A stretch of DNA of 64,000 nucleotides from Smallanthus sonchifolius (GCA_023525975.1 CM042046.1:38967501-39031500); one strand, 5' to 3'. Positions 34,742 through 46,878 are shown, counted from the first letter of the stretch. Made by a program: numbers and translations. Notes: generated by a model not told the origin, from the sequence alone.

Positions 34742-35425
34742 TTTACCTAAGTGCAAACATAACATGCAAAGTCCTTACACACTTGGACCGTTAATATATG
34801 GTGTATAGCGAGGAAATTTGAGTAGTACTACTGGGTTTGACAAACCCCAACCGGGTTAGTCGCGCTAACTTGATTGGAGGTCGAACGGGTGTAAATTGTC
34901 CTAAACACTTGCCATTGTTGATGTTAGCAATGGCGGAAGGCACCCAAACACAAACAGACAGCTTTGGTTGCGAACGCTTAGAGTAACTTGTACATTGTCT
35001 AGCTAGCAATAGGTGTGACTTACGTATGTGGATCCTGCAAACACTCAAAAAGTTTATCTACTTGTAAACCTGTGAACTCACCAACCTTGTGTTGACACTT
35101 TTTCTTACATGTTTCTCAGGTCGCTATGGCACAGGTTGCACACTAAGGACATGCATGGAGTCCTACTATCATTTCATCCTCATGCAAACATTCAAAACAA
35201 TTTACTTGTTTTATTAAACTAAACTTGGGAGCGCTTGTTTTGCGCATTTATTTTCTTATTTAAACGCTTCCACATTAACTCTGAACTTTTATGATATTAC
35301 ATTTATGTCCCATATAGTGTCGTTTGATGTAACTAATGACTGAGATCCTGGTTTGTCACGCACCAAATGGTAAAACTCTGTTAGTGGAATTTGGGGATGT
35401 GACAGCGTACGAGTAAAAGAAATTG

Positions 35426-35485
35426 GACGAAACACCTATCCCGAGGTCTTGGAATGTAGCACAGTTTAGAAAATGTTATATGTAA
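35426..35485 (+). pseudogene. End of Tat polyprotein
   Basis: The frame DETPIPRSWNVAQFRKCYM followed by TAA resembles the usual C-terminal residues of Tat-lineage polyproteins. It is short, so confidence rests mainly on the neighbouring Tat features. Confidence 0.55.
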
Positions 35486-35563
35486 TCTTCAACCCTCAAT
35501 TATAAAATCAAGGCCTATGGCCATTTATTTATATCAATGAGAAATGCCTTGTCAGAAAATAGC

Positions 35564-36150
35564 CAGGCAATAACCCAAAAACCCTAAGACGCAAGGATGG
35601 CTTGCCATCCTCGCGCAGGCAATAATTCAAAGACCTTAAGACGCAAGGATGGCTTGCCATCCTCGCGTAGGCAATAATTCAAAAACCCTAAGACGCAAGG
35701 ATGGCTTGACATCCTCGCGCAGACAATAATTCAAAGACCTTAAGACGCAAGGATGGCTTGCCATCATCGCGCAGGCAATAATTCAAAGACCTTAAGATGC
35801 AAGGATGGCCTGCCATCCTCGCGCAGACAATAATTCAAAGACCTTAAGACGCAAGGATGGCTTGCCTTCCTCGCACAGGCAATAAGTAAGACCTTAAGAC
35901 GCAAGGATAGCTTTCCATCCTCACGTGGGCAATAATTCAAAAACCTTAAGACGCAAAGATGGCTTACCATCCTCGCGCAGGTAATAATTCAGAAACCATA
36001 AGACGCAAAGATGGCTTGTCATCCTCGCGCAGGCAATAATTAAAAAACCCTAAGACGCAAGGATGGCTGGCCACCTTCGCGCAGGCAATAATTAAAAGGC
36101 CCTAAGACACAAGGATGGCTTGACATCTGCGAGCGGGCAATAGTTAAAAG
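35564..36150 (+). repeat. 52-bp tandem repeat array, about 11 copies
   Basis: The unit includes GCAATAATTCAAAGACCTTA, AGACGCAAGGATGGC and TTGCCATCCTCGCGCAG. Each unit contains the hairpin GGATGGC-TT-GCCATCC. Copies differ by a few bases and by an occasional indel. The array lies between the end of pol and the antisense ORF, a common place for such repeats in Tat elements. Confidence 0.92.
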
Positions 36151-36436
36151 CCTAGGGTTGGCCAGCCATCACTAAACAGGCTACGACAACCCTAAGGTCC
36201 GCCATCAGATATAAGAAGCTCACAATCACAGCACAAGACAAAACAAAGATCACGAGGCGCAAACCACGACAATACGATCAAGTGACAGCTAAAAAAAATC
36301 TAGCAGGGAAACAATTCATATCCAAACAAAAGAAAGCAAGTACAAACGTTCAAAAAGCAACAAAAACATGTCCAAATATTGAAAGTTGATATATTACAAG
36401 GCACAAAAAGGCCATACGCGGCACACAGGCCGGAAA

Positions 36437-39123
36437 CTAAGCCTTCGCATCTCCATCACCACCATCAGCTCCACCTACAAGTTGTTCATCATCACTATCG
36501 TCATAATCGACCATCTCCTCCTCATGTTTGGAGGACCAGCTTCCTCTTCCTCCCCAGCAAGTATAACTTTAAATCCACTCAGGCCCGGATGATCGGCGCT
36601 GTCGGTCACAGTCTTCAAAATGCCAAAGGACAAATTATTAAACTCGGCAATCTTTTCATCCAAGCCCTCCTGTCAGTTGACATCATATAACTCAAAAGAA
36701 GTATTAGGAAATCCTTCCTCGACAAACTGGTAACCTTTATCAAAACCCTGTTGCCTACCAAGGAATTTATTAGCAGTTAGGAGTTGCGAATAAACAAGCT
36801 GAAATTCCGGGGAACCTTTACCAAGTACACAACATGAGGGATACACTCAGATATCAACCATCGCTTGTCTGCGCGCAACCCTTGCACCTCACTTTCCAAA
36901 ACTACAAGATGCGCAGCCTCATTATCCTTAGCATCGGTCAACTCCTTCAACTGGGTGCGCAGATGGGTGATCTCATCATCACGAGAAATATTCTCAGTAT
37001 CCCTCAGAGCCAACCTTTCTAGAAGACCTTTGTTTTCAGCCTCTAAAGTGTGCACACGCGCAGTGGCCAGCTTACCAGAATCTACGGGCTTGGCAATCTT
37101 TAAATTAGCTTGGTCACAAGCCACCTTCCAATCAGAGGCGGCTTTCTTGTGAAGCTCCCGTGCGCGCACAACCTCCTCGCGAGCCACAGACAGACCCACT
37201 CGAGTTTCTTCATGCGCTCCGCCCCAGCGCGATTACTCTCTACCTCTTACTTCATCCGCTCAAACTCGTGCTTGGAAAGCTCAAACTCCCATTTCTCACT
37301 ACACAAGACCTCCCAATCACGCACCATTTCAGAAACAGAAGACGACGCCCCCACCACATTGGTCACCACTTGATCCCTTAACTGGGAGCGGGGACGATGC
37401 CTCTGAAACAATCGATCAGCAGAAGGTGGTCCTTGTAACAGAAAACTGCGGCAAACAGAAGCCCCCTCCAAACGGGAACTCTGCATTACCCCCCAATTAG
37501 GGGCATGGACATGCGAGACCGGTGGAGGATCAGGTGAAGAAACAACCTTAGCAGGGTCTGCCACGGTAGCCTTAGACCCCTGATCTCCCTCCACAACAAC
37601 CGACGTGTTAACAGGTGAGGAGATAACCTTAGCAGGCTCAACTTGGTGAACAGACGTAGCCTCCGGCTCCTGAACATCCACAGGCTTGGAATGAACAGAC
37701 TCATCCGCGCGCGGGGGAGAGGTAGACAAATCTACAACAGATGTCGTCGCGCCAAACCCGCTGAAAAGAAAGAACCATAAATAAGAAACCAGCAAAGAAA
37801 AGATAAGGCAAATACGCGACATAGAAGAATAAAGCTTACCAAGTGCAGCTTCCTTAGCCTTTTTCAAATAGTAAGACCGTTTGGGTTTCTTGGCGCGAGG
37901 AGAGCACGTCAATTTATCCTCGGAGGTTGGGGACTTATGCTTCAGGACCAACTTCTTGCGCTTGGCGGAACCGCCGCCCTCATTACCCACATCACCCTTA
38001 GGGGAACTCTCACCAACAGGACCACCTTGACCTGCGCGGCGTACACGCCGAAGGACCAAAGGTTTATCATCAAAAGAGCCTGAGGACCCATCACTAGAAA
38101 GAATCACAAAAGTCTCCCCAGTGAAAGAAATAGAATTTAGAGGCCTAGGATTAATAACAGAAACCAAACCTGAGGTATCTGGATGAGAGGAATCACTGTC
38201 CATGCTCCGCAGGTGGAAAAAGTTATGTTTCCACCTATCCAAAATAGAAGGCTCGCAGAGAGCCAACTCGGTCTACTCCATCCGCCCGTCGGGCTGATTA
38301 AAAAGGATCCCATAAATGTTGTCCATTACTAAAACAAAAAAGAGGAAAAGTTACAATAAAAAACAAAAGAAGAATGACCAAAACATAGGACAAGGCGCCC
38401 AAATACCTCTATCATCAAGGGCATAATGTGTAACCCTGTCAGGAAATTTCTAAACCCGACTCATTCCTACATTCATAAGGACGCTCTCGCGCAGGGTCTT
38501 GATCTCAGCGGGATTAGCGATCAGTGCGACATACCAATCTTGACCCTCAAACGCCTCAAGCGCAGGCTCAACGAACGAATCAGTGGTGGAACGAACGTTC
38601 ATCACCAGCGGAATGACCACTCGTTTCACATAAAAGAACATCTCTTTCCAATCATGAAAGCTAGAGGGGGCCTTGGTAATATGGCTCTTCCCTTACCCCC
38701 GCGCCCAACAAAGGAATACCAACTGTCACGAGGAACCATTTTATAAAAAACATTAAAATGACCACATGTAGGCTCTACTCCTAAAGCCCGGAAACTAAAC
38801 TCAAAATGGGTAGCCCTGCATATTCCCATCGGATGCATCTGGGAAATATGAACTTGATAAAAGGTTAGTAACTGCGTAATAAACTGATTTATAGGAAGAC
38901 AGAGAATGCAATGGATAAAAAAGGCAGCATATAACGAGATCTTCCCCTTAGAAGGATCGGCCTCCGTCATCCCAGACAAGGGATACTCCAACCCCCATTC
39001 CTGGTCAAAAGAGAGCATGTCACAAAGCTTGTCAAACTCATCCCGACTCCATTTAATGGAAGTCGTCTCGATAACAGACGCCTCACCCATGTTTTTAATT
39101 TTGCCTATGGACTTAGAAGCCAT
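36437..39123 (-). pseudogene. Antisense extra ORF of the Tat element, gypsy-type transposase domain, two introns
   Basis: The start is ATG at 39,123 (MASKSIGKIKNMGEASVIE). The first exon carries a domain (HISQMHPMGICRATHFEFSF, RALGVEPTCGHFNVFYKMV) that I recognise as the 'putative gypsy-type transposon' family (PF04195-like). One intron likely runs from a donor near 38,404 (GAGAG/GTATTT) to an acceptor near 38,330; a second from 37,840 (CTTG/GTAAGC) to 37,760 (TTCAG). The later part is a nuclear-type basic, Ser-rich stretch (AKRKKLVLKHK), then a long coiled coil (HTLEAENKGLLERLALRDTE), ending at GDGDAKA. Stops near 38,270 and 37,245 and frameshifts near 38,640 and 37,195 disable it. Antisense ORFs of this type are known in Tat elements; their role is unknown. 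Confidence 0.72.
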
Positions 39124-39525
39124 GATCACAGGAAGGAGAAAGACGAAGAAGAATCAAGGAAAGAAAAAGAACAAAGGGAGAAGTCGGAAAGATGTGCACG
39201 GCAAAGAAACCCTAATCCCTTTTATAGGCTTCGCATTTAATGAAAAGCCCGCGATCCTCAAAAGATGTGCAAACATGCGGGGCCCATGGGCCTGCAAACG
39301 GCAGAGGTCAGAGAAAAATGCGGTGACGCCCGCAAAAGTCTAAAAATCACTCATCAGGGCTGACTCGGGCACCATCAGGAAAAGTCAACCGTCAAATCAA
39401 TCACCAAAAACCGTCACGCGCACCTGAGGGAAAAGATTCCCTGCGAATCAAAAAGCCCATATCCGCGCACAAGTCCAAAGCAACGCGCTAAGCCAAGACA
39501 CGCATCACTATGAACTGGGGGGACT

Positions 39526-40119
39526 TGATGACGTAGGGTCCCCGCGGAACCCCATGGCGCGCGCTAGAAGTCCGCGCCCAGGATGAAAACTTCCCCTACA
39601 AGGCTTCAACACCATATATGGACAAACCAGTAGTACCTCGCATCAAGACAAAGGCTCCTGGCGTATGGTAAGGGGGACCACGCTGCCATTCCAGGAATGT
39701 CAGAAGTAGGGAAACATTCTCATGCACACAAGTGGTCCCACCGAATAAGACAAACCCAACACAACTAACGGTTGTCACCTGGGGGACCACAAGGATATTC
39801 CTGATGGCGACGTTCCTCCAATCACATACCCGCCAGGTCATCATCCTTCTCCGGCTATAAATACAGGCCAGCCCTCAGGTAAAAGGATGGGGAATCCTAA
39901 GCTCTCACTCTCATTACATATTTTCTCCAAGAAAATACTTATACTTACTCTCACGCCGGAGGGTGGTTACAGGGAAAACCCCTGTAACGAGACTAACGGC
40001 ATCGTTCATTTTGCAGGACCGGTGTCTCAGTTCGATGCCCATTCCCGTTTCACCAACCCAATTACCCTGTGGATCATTTAGTTAGAACCGTCGTTCAACT
40101 AGTGTATCTTCAGTAACTC
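39526..40119 (+). repeat. 3' LTR of the Tat element
   Basis: It starts TGATGACGTAGGGTCC after a G-rich tract. A TATA box (TATAAATA, 39,856-39,863) and the following CTCACGCCGGAGGGT segment fit Tat LTRs. The 3' end is uncertain; TAACTCA at about 40,119 is one candidate. Confidence 0.65.
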
Positions 40120-42370
40120 ATGTGAAGAATGTTCATACTTGTTTTGAAGTATTGTCGAGGATGAGGTAAGTTGCGATTCAAATTTAATTGATTGTTTGAG
40201 AAACCAAAGGTCTATGTTTATTTAAATACTTGCATAATATAAGTTCTTATGACATGAGAGATAATAAATTTGTTTATGGTGTAGCTATAACATGTTACAA
40301 CCTCCCTTATCTTGCAAATTTGATGTATAAAGGTATGTACAAGTCATATGGGATTGAAGTGACAAGTTAATAGTCAAAACTACCTTAGAAGTGTTGTAGG
40401 TTGCATAATTTACTCCACTGGGCGTAAATTACATTGGGTCGGGAAGTTTTACGGCCAAATAAACTGTATATAGACACTTTTACGCCAGGTGGGCGTAAAT
40501 TTGGTGTATGTCTTCAGGTTCGGGTCGACAAATCAAGTTGGATGGTGGGAATCAAGTTTTTGTGATGGATTGTACGTGTGAGTCATTCAACGATTAAAAC
40601 CACCCTTGTGTAATTTGGTTAGGCCTAGATGTTTGAATGTTGTTATTTAGTAGAAGTTTTAATCACATAGTAACTACCATGTATATGATTTAAGTATCGG
40701 TTTGTGTTTTATAATCTAGGTATCATGTCGTTTTAAAACGAAAAAAGTTGGGGACACAATTTCCACTGCAACGTTTTTAAATTTTATTGGTCCATTTCAA
40801 ACTAGGGTGTTGCATCATTGTAACTATCAATCGTAAATTGTTCATGTTAACTTGATTTTGTTACAAAACTAGGTACTAAACCCGCGCACATTGAGGGGCG
40901 CTAAACCGTGAAAAAGATTAACGGCTTCGAAAGTTAGCGAGTGTGTTGATAATATTCAAAACCTTATATAGAAAAACGAAATGTTTAAACGTTGATAATG
41001 ATAATCACTACGCAACAACATGAGTGTTGATAAATTTAAAACTTTATAAAAAAATGAAACCTTCGCAAACATGTGTGTTATGAAGAAGATGTTGATAATA
41101 TTAGGAACTTTATATAAAAACGAAATCGCAAAAAAAATTCACGTCGAAACTTTAATAAAAATAAGCACGTCGCAACGAAAAAAACAAATCCGTCAAAAAA
41201 TCCACGTCGAAACGTTGATAAAAATAAGAACATCGCAATTGCGAAAACGAATTTTATAAAACATCATACTTTAAAATTTGTAAGAGGAAAACAAAAAGAA
41301 ATCATAAAAAATTGAAACCTTAAATTAGATTTGACGACTTGTACGTTTATGATTTGATGAGTTGTACACTGAAACCTAAATAAAAATAAGTGCACTAAAC
41401 GATATATTCAAAACTTTATAAAACATCAAATTTTAAAAGTTATAAAAAAAATAAAACAAAAATTTATGAGTGAGCCAAAGAAAACAAATTAATAAGTATA
41501 AGATATAAATGATAGGTAAAGCTACACTAGACAACACAATTTGAGGAGCGAAAAATGTAACTTTAATACCATACCGCAAGAATGTGTTATAAACCACTTG
41601 TACTTGGTGCTTGAATACTTGTAAGTTTAATATTTGTTATTATATCCATATAAACCACCGACCCTTATTAGCTAGGTTCCAATATAACTTTCCATCTATA
41701 CCCAAAAAGATCAATTAAAAAAGAAGTTACCAAAATTTAACGTGAAGTAATTAGTAACCTAAAAAAACATTGATCGTGACATCAATAATCATTATCTAGA
41801 TAGCGATGGAGCTTCTTAACGGCTGTTAATCCTTCACATCAATCTCTGAAAAAAGGAATAATTTCCAGCCCACTTGTTGTTCATGTAGAAGATTGTTGAG
41901 TTTGCCGCCATGGAAGATACAAACCCCTCATCTGTATGTTCTGTCTGCCCACCATGTGTTTGTTGAAATGCCTAAATGGGTTTTCAGCCAATTTTTTTAT
42001 AACTTAAATTAGAAATTTACAAAAGGGTTTGTTTTAAAGTTGGGATTTTGTTATTGGGTTTGTTAGGTTAGGAGGTAGTTCTCAATGGATCTTCAATCTT
42101 TCTTCCATTGGAAATGATTTAATAGCTTAAAAACTGGTTTCTTGGTCAGATCTCAGTCTTTTTTGTTCTTTTATTTGTTTATTTACTTTGGGGGTTAAAT
42201 ATCAGTGAAGGCAAAAATAAAATGAATTATTTAGTGTTTATTTCTTTTGATTTTTACTCTATTTTTAAAACCAAACAATTGAATTCAGTATCTTTTTATT
42301 TGCATTTGATTTTGATCTCCTTGTAGTATTGAGGGTGTAGTCATGTAGATATAGCATTTATACAAGAAAT
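40120..42370. other. Non-coding DNA upstream of the cyclin gene
   Basis: I see no ORF worth calling. About 40,870-41,280 resembles an old dispersed repeat (ACCCGCGCACATTGAGGGGC, then repeated ACGTCGAAAC-GTTGATAAAAATAAG words). At 41,910 a short ORF in an excellent start context (GCCGCCATGGAAG) is followed by a splice-donor-like GTATGT near 41,934. It could be a non-coding or upstream exon of the cyclin locus, but nothing proves it. Confidence 0.35.
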
Positions 42371-42373
42371 GTT

Positions 42374-42660
42374 GCCCTTGTCACATGTGGAGCCAGAAAA
42401 TTTACAAAGCTTACAAATTGGTGATATTTTTTTTAATTTTTTTTTAGGAGAAAAATGTTATATTGCTGTTGCTTCTAATAATTTAAAACACAAGTGTTAA
42501 ATTGATGTGTATTGCTGCCCTTGTCACCTGTGAAGCCAGAAAGTTTACAAAGCTTACAAATTGGTTTCAATTTTTTTTATTTTGAGGAGAAAATGTTATA
42601 TTGATGTTGCTTCTAATAATTTAAAACACAGGTGATAAGTTGATGCCTATTGCTGTAAAC
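42374..42660 (+). repeat. 143-bp tandem duplication
   Basis: GCCCTTGTCACATGTGGAGC at 42,374 recurs at 42,517 as GCCCTTGTCACCTGTGAAGC, and the downstream sequence stays collinear through TAATTTAAAACACA. The two copies have diverged by several substitutions and indels. Confidence 0.85.
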
Positions 42661-42972
42661 CTTGTCTTTTTGGTGTCTTTATGTGAACATAGACTTTGGA
42701 TTTTGTTTTGTTAGTATGCTCTCGGATTAAGGGAGTCTCGTTTATAGTTGGAGAAAGCCATATATATAGAAAGTCAATTCAGACTAGTTCAATTCGTTAC
42801 TTAGTTCGTTTGTCTTGATTGGTACTTTTGTAGTTTGGTGCTACTAGTTTAATTTAACCCGTCAAACATGTTAACGGTTTGTTGTTTGTTATTGCATTCA
42901 TCATGATGGTGATCTTTTGGCTAATAATAGTTTTGTCGATATAAACCTGCTTTTTTTGCTTATATTTATTAA

Positions 42973-43199
42973 GTGGGTGTTTGGATGTGCTTTTGGAAAT
43001 GACTTATTGCTTATTGGCTTTTTGAAAAGCTAATAAGTCAATAAGTCATTTCCAAAAGCCAGGATTTCTTGGCTTTTGATAATGGCTTATTGACTTATTG
43101 GCTTTTTAAAAAAAAGTGCTAATTTTTTTTACTTGTCAACTTTTTGAAAAAAACCAGTAAGTCAATAAGCACTTTCTCACCACACTCTCAAACACCCTC
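42973..43199. mobile_element. Tourist-like (PIF/Harbinger) MITE
   Basis: The 227-bp element begins GTGGGTGTTTGG and ends CTCAAACACCCTC, flanked by TAA on both sides (42,970-42,972 and 43,200-43,202). Its interior is a set of inverted ATAAGTCAATAAGTC-like words. The 3-bp TAA duplication and GGGTGTTTGG ends are typical of Tourist elements. Confidence 0.85.
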
Positions 43200-43224
43200 T
43201 AAATTATGGGATAAAATCATCAAT

Positions 43225-43695
43225 GTTAACCAAGTTTCTTCACTATTCAACTAAAGTCGCTCAAACTTTTCTTATGTGGAAAACACCACTCAACTTTTAT
43301 TATGTGTTCCAATGTTGTCAACATTGTTTAATGTTTATAAATGTTAAAAAAATTTAATTAAGATACTTAAACGCAACATATATGAATTTTTGTTACTAAT
43401 TAGTGATTATTTATTTCAAGTCGACTTAAATGAAAAAATTATAAAACTTTGTTATTATTTAGTGATTTTTTTTCCTTCATGATTACCTTCTATTTCAGGT
43501 TAAACTTTTAAAATATAATCACTAAATAGTAACCACGTGTCATACATCTTCCATTTAGCTCACTTAATTTTAAAAAAAAATTAGCATTTATAAAAAAACT
43601 TTCACAACATTGGAACACATAATGAAAATTGAGTGATTTTTTCCATACAAAAAAAGTTTGAGTGACTTTAACAGACATTGAAGAAACTTGGTTAC
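43225..43695. mobile_element. MITE with ~90-bp inverted ends
   Basis: GTTAACCAAGTTTCTTCA on the left mirrors the reversed right end GTAACCAAGTTTCTTCAATG. The similarity continues through the TATGTGTTCCAATG words. No clear target duplication was found; it could be Mutator-like. Confidence 0.7.
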
Positions 43696-43850
43696 TATTA
43701 GGTAATATTCCCTTAAATTTGTGATCTAAACCTACTTTTTTTGCTCAATGAAGTTAGATATGCGAAGTTATGTTTGGTGTACAACCAATTCAGGCTCCAA
43801 ATCCCAACCGTAACCATCTTTTCCTTCATTTTATACAGATTTGCTTTGGT

Positions 43851-46800
43851 ATGGAATCTTTAGGGATTGAAACCGACACCACTTGCTCAAAAACATATTG
43901 TAATCTAGGACTCAAACAAACATTCAAGCAAAACCATGGAAATCCTAAAGTTCTATCACTTCTTTCTTCAATCCTTGAAAAGGCTGTCCAAATGAATGAG
44001 GCGTTACTCCAGAGGACAAAAACTAAAGATGTCATTACAGTTTTTCATGGTTCAAGGGCACCTACACTAACCATTAAAGAGTACATTGATAGAATATTCA
44101 AGTACGCGCATTGCTGCCTCTCTTGTTTTGTTGTTGCACAGGAGTACATGGATCGGTTTATTCAGTGTGGTAATGTTAATTTGACTTCTCTTAGTGTTCA
44201 TCGCCTTCTCATCACCAGTATAATGCTTGCTGCCAAGTTCATTGATGACGCGTAAGTGTTTTCTCCTTATAAATTCTTTTCATACATATATAGTTTCATT
44301 TAGTGGTGTTTAGATATTCATTTATAAAGTGTTTATTATATCATCTAAGGTTCAAATAGAAACATTAGCTCTAGTAAATTAATTGAAGTTGTTCTGATGA
44401 TCTAATTTATTTTGAAGGTTTTTTAAAGTGTAGTAGTTTTTAAAATATATTTTAGAAGTAGGCAAAAAAATTTGGTTTTAAGAAATGGTGTAACCCAGAA
44501 CCCCCGAATCTTCTCCGCACGATTCGCATGATATTTTTTGTACTTTTTCTTTTTCTAAATTCATTTAACATATAATTTTCTTTTTCTCTAATAACATGTA
44601 ATGTTTAATATGAAAATATACAGTTTATATTAAAAATAAAATTTATGTTAAATTAAAATTTGAAAAAAAGAAAAGAATAATTCATTCAAATTGTGTTCAG
44701 AAGAACCTGAGGTTACAAACATCTGTTACACCACTTTTAAAAACTAAACTTTTTTGCAGAACTTTAAAATATATTTTAAAGACCACAAATTTTATTTTTT
44801 TTAAATCAAGTTATTTTAGCTATAAAAAAATTAAAATCAAAATCAGATTGGTATAACACTGCAAAAAAATATGATTTTTCCAACTTCAAATTTTCAGGAC
44901 ATCCAAATAAATCATTTGGATTGTGCTTTTGATGTCTGTTACTAAACTGATTATCTGATTTTTGTGACTTCAAGTAGTAATAATCAGTTTGTGTTTGGAC
45001 AACTTATTCACCCCTGCTATTTTATCCTACCTTTCTCATCTCTATAACTCTATTATAATTGAGATTATTGTTGTGATTATTGACTATAAATGTTAACAAA
45101 AAATTTATGAAGAATAATTTTTTTTATATTATTTTGTTACAGCCTTTAAAAAATATGTTATCATATCTTTTAGGGATAGTTTCTTATATCCCCTCTCAAA
45201 ACTTGGTATAATATCATATTTATCCGACAAAAATCATTATATCAAATGTACCCATTTTCAAGTTTATGACATTTATACCCTTCCTTTAATGCTTCCATGG
45301 GATATGAGAGTTTAAAGTGTAAGCAGAAACAAACGGGTATAATGGTCATACTATAAATTGTTTTAATAAAAGGGCTAAATATGAAATATTTTAATGTTTT
45401 TAATGGGTATATTTGATATTAGTTTTTTTAGTTGGGTGAATATGATATTATACAAGTTTTAAGGGGTATATATGAAATTGTCCCTAAGGGGATATTCTAG
45501 TGGTTAAATGGTGTACCCCCACAGCCAAAATGTTGGGGGTTCAAATCTTGCAAAGCACAGGTTACGGTATATTTATCCCATAGTTGTCAATACGCGCGCT
45601 ACATAGCAAATCGACAGACTTCCGCTATTTCCAAATAGCGACGACATAGCGACCAAATAGCGAATATTCCCTTTTTTTAATTTTTTTTATGTTTTTAACC
45701 AGTTTTTTACTTGATTAATATAAATAGGGTTGCTAATAACCCTAATATATGAAGATTTAGATGGTTATTGATTATAATTGCTACAAATCCTACAATATTT
45801 GAATATAAAATATTTCTAAAAATTTCTAGCAGTGTATCGCTAAACGTGAAATAGCGCCCGATATTTACCGCTATTCGCTACGTAGCGTATAGGTTGCTTG
45901 TCGCTATTTACCGCTATTCGCTATTGACAACTATGATTTATCCTAGAAAATCTAGGAATTGCTGTTAAAAAAAATATATATGAAATTGTCCTTTTGGGTC
46001 ATTTTATTTATCAATTCCTCAGATGATCAGAATTTGCCAACCACTCGAGCTGTTGTTTTCTCTATTATTAATACTTCAAACAATAGAAGCGCGTCAAGTC
46101 ACTTGTCTGATCCTAATTAAGAGCGTCAGTCGTGTCGGATTGACGGGTTGAATTGTTCAACCCGAACACGACCCATATTTTTATTCGTGTCAAAAACATC
46201 AACCCTAATCCGCACACTACCCGAACACGATATGTTTATCCCATTTATCTAAACGTGTCAAACGGGTTGATGGGTAATCAAGTTGTAAATGTGTTAATCA
46301 GGTTGGTGAGTGACATGTTTAATTAAACAGGTTGGCCGTTGGCGGGTCGATTTGTTTAATTAAATAGGTTGACGGGTCGACCTATTTGATTATACGGATT
46401 ATACAGGTCAACCTGAACACAACCTATTTACGAAATGGGTTAGATACGACAACCCAAAACCTGATTATTTCTGTGTCGTGTTGGAAATTGCGACCCTTGA
46501 TTCTAACACCGGGTTCCCTTTCCTCTAGAAAACAAGCGGAAATACAGAAAATACAACCCGATGGTTCTTTTAGCTCTTATGCAAGTAGTTTTATTTATAT
46601 GCAGATTCTACAACAACGCGTATTACGCAAAAGTAGGAGGCGTAACAGTGGAATTAAACAGACTGGAGATGAAATTCCTATTTGGCCTGGACTTTAGACT
46701 CCATATAAGCCTTTGTATATTTGGAAGGTACTGTTCTGAACTAGAAAAACAAGTTTCATGTGAGCTTCAAATAGAAAGACCGCCAAGCGCGACTCGAGGC

Positions 46801-46878
46801 CCGTGTGGGCTCAAAGAAACCCAGTCCGGCAACGATGACTCGAGTTCTTATGCCACAACCAAGATACATATCATATAG
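43851..46878 (+). CDS. U/P4-type cyclin, two exons
   Basis: Exon 1 is 43,851-44,251 and exon 2 is 46,605-46,878. The donor is GC/GTAAGT and the acceptor ATGCAG/ATTC; the joined frame is 675 nt (224 aa plus stop) with no interruption. The cyclin box begins near residue 65 with TLTIKEYIDRIFKYAHCCLS, then VAQEYMDRFIQ, LTSLSVHRLLITSIMLAAKF. Across the splice it continues YNNAYYAKVGGVTVELNRLE and MKFLFGLDFRLHISLCIFGR. This pattern and length match plant U-type (P4) cyclins, which bind A-type CDKs and link cell division to phosphate or sugar signals. The intron sits at the family's usual place after KFIDDA. The first Met at 43,770 would add 27 unrelated residues, so I prefer 43,851. The 2.35-kb intron is loaded with MITEs. 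It is the best candidate for a working gene here. Confidence 0.88.
44486..44733. mobile_element. Small MITE in the cyclin intron
   Basis: The 248-bp block has ends TGGTGTAAC and GTTACACCA. It is AT-rich and non-coding. Confidence 0.55.
45170..45487. mobile_element. MITE with ~60-bp TIRs in the cyclin intron
   Basis: The left end TTAGGGATAGTTTCTTATAT and reversed right end TTAGGGACAATTTCATATAT extend into shared AAAACTTG and TATAATATCATATT words. The target duplication is unclear. Confidence 0.75.
45579..45935. mobile_element. hAT-type MITE in the cyclin intron
   Basis: The ends are CATAGTTGTCAATA and its complement, flanked by the exact 8-bp duplication ATTTATCC (45,571-45,578 and 45,936-45,943). 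The subterminal regions repeat CGCTATTT/AAATAGCG motifs. The 8-bp duplication identifies the hAT superfamily. Confidence 0.92.
46116..46500. repeat. Degenerate repeat rich in GGGTTGAC/GTCAACCC words
   Basis: Many short direct and inverted GACGGGTTG, AACCCGAACACGAC and GGTCGACC words occur, as in the subterminal parts of hAT MITEs. No precise ends were found. It lies just before the cyclin 3' splice site. Confidence 0.5.

Larger units (their letters stand above)
33713..35404 (+). repeat. LTR of the second chromovirus, with foreign integrase DNA inside
   Basis: A polypurine tract (TTAAGGGGGTAGA, about 33,698) precedes TGTATAATCCC at 33,713, and a matching end GGGGATGTGACA lies at 35,404. About 290 bp of a Tat-type integrase (34,450-34,741) lies between them, while Tat polyprotein C-terminal sequence follows at 35,426. 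Either one LTR was invaded or rearranged, or two LTR pieces are present. Confidence 0.5.
34450..40119 (+). mobile_element. Tat-lineage Ty3/gypsy element, 3' part
   Basis: Pieces in order: integrase finger (34,450-34,741), polyprotein C-terminus (35,426-35,485), a 52-bp tandem array (35,564-36,150), an antisense extra ORF (39,123-36,437), a polypurine tract (AACTGGGGGGACT, 39,513-39,525) and an LTR beginning at 39,526. Tat relatives are known to carry tandem repeats and additional antisense ORFs near the 3' end, so the layout is as expected. LTR material interrupts the integrase, and gag to RNase H are absent. Confidence 0.78.

Noticed and set aside
35564..36150. Regular 52-bp repeats that might suggest a CRISPR array
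   Set aside because: There are no distinct spacers: the whole 52-bp unit repeats. The setting is a plant Tat retrotransposon.
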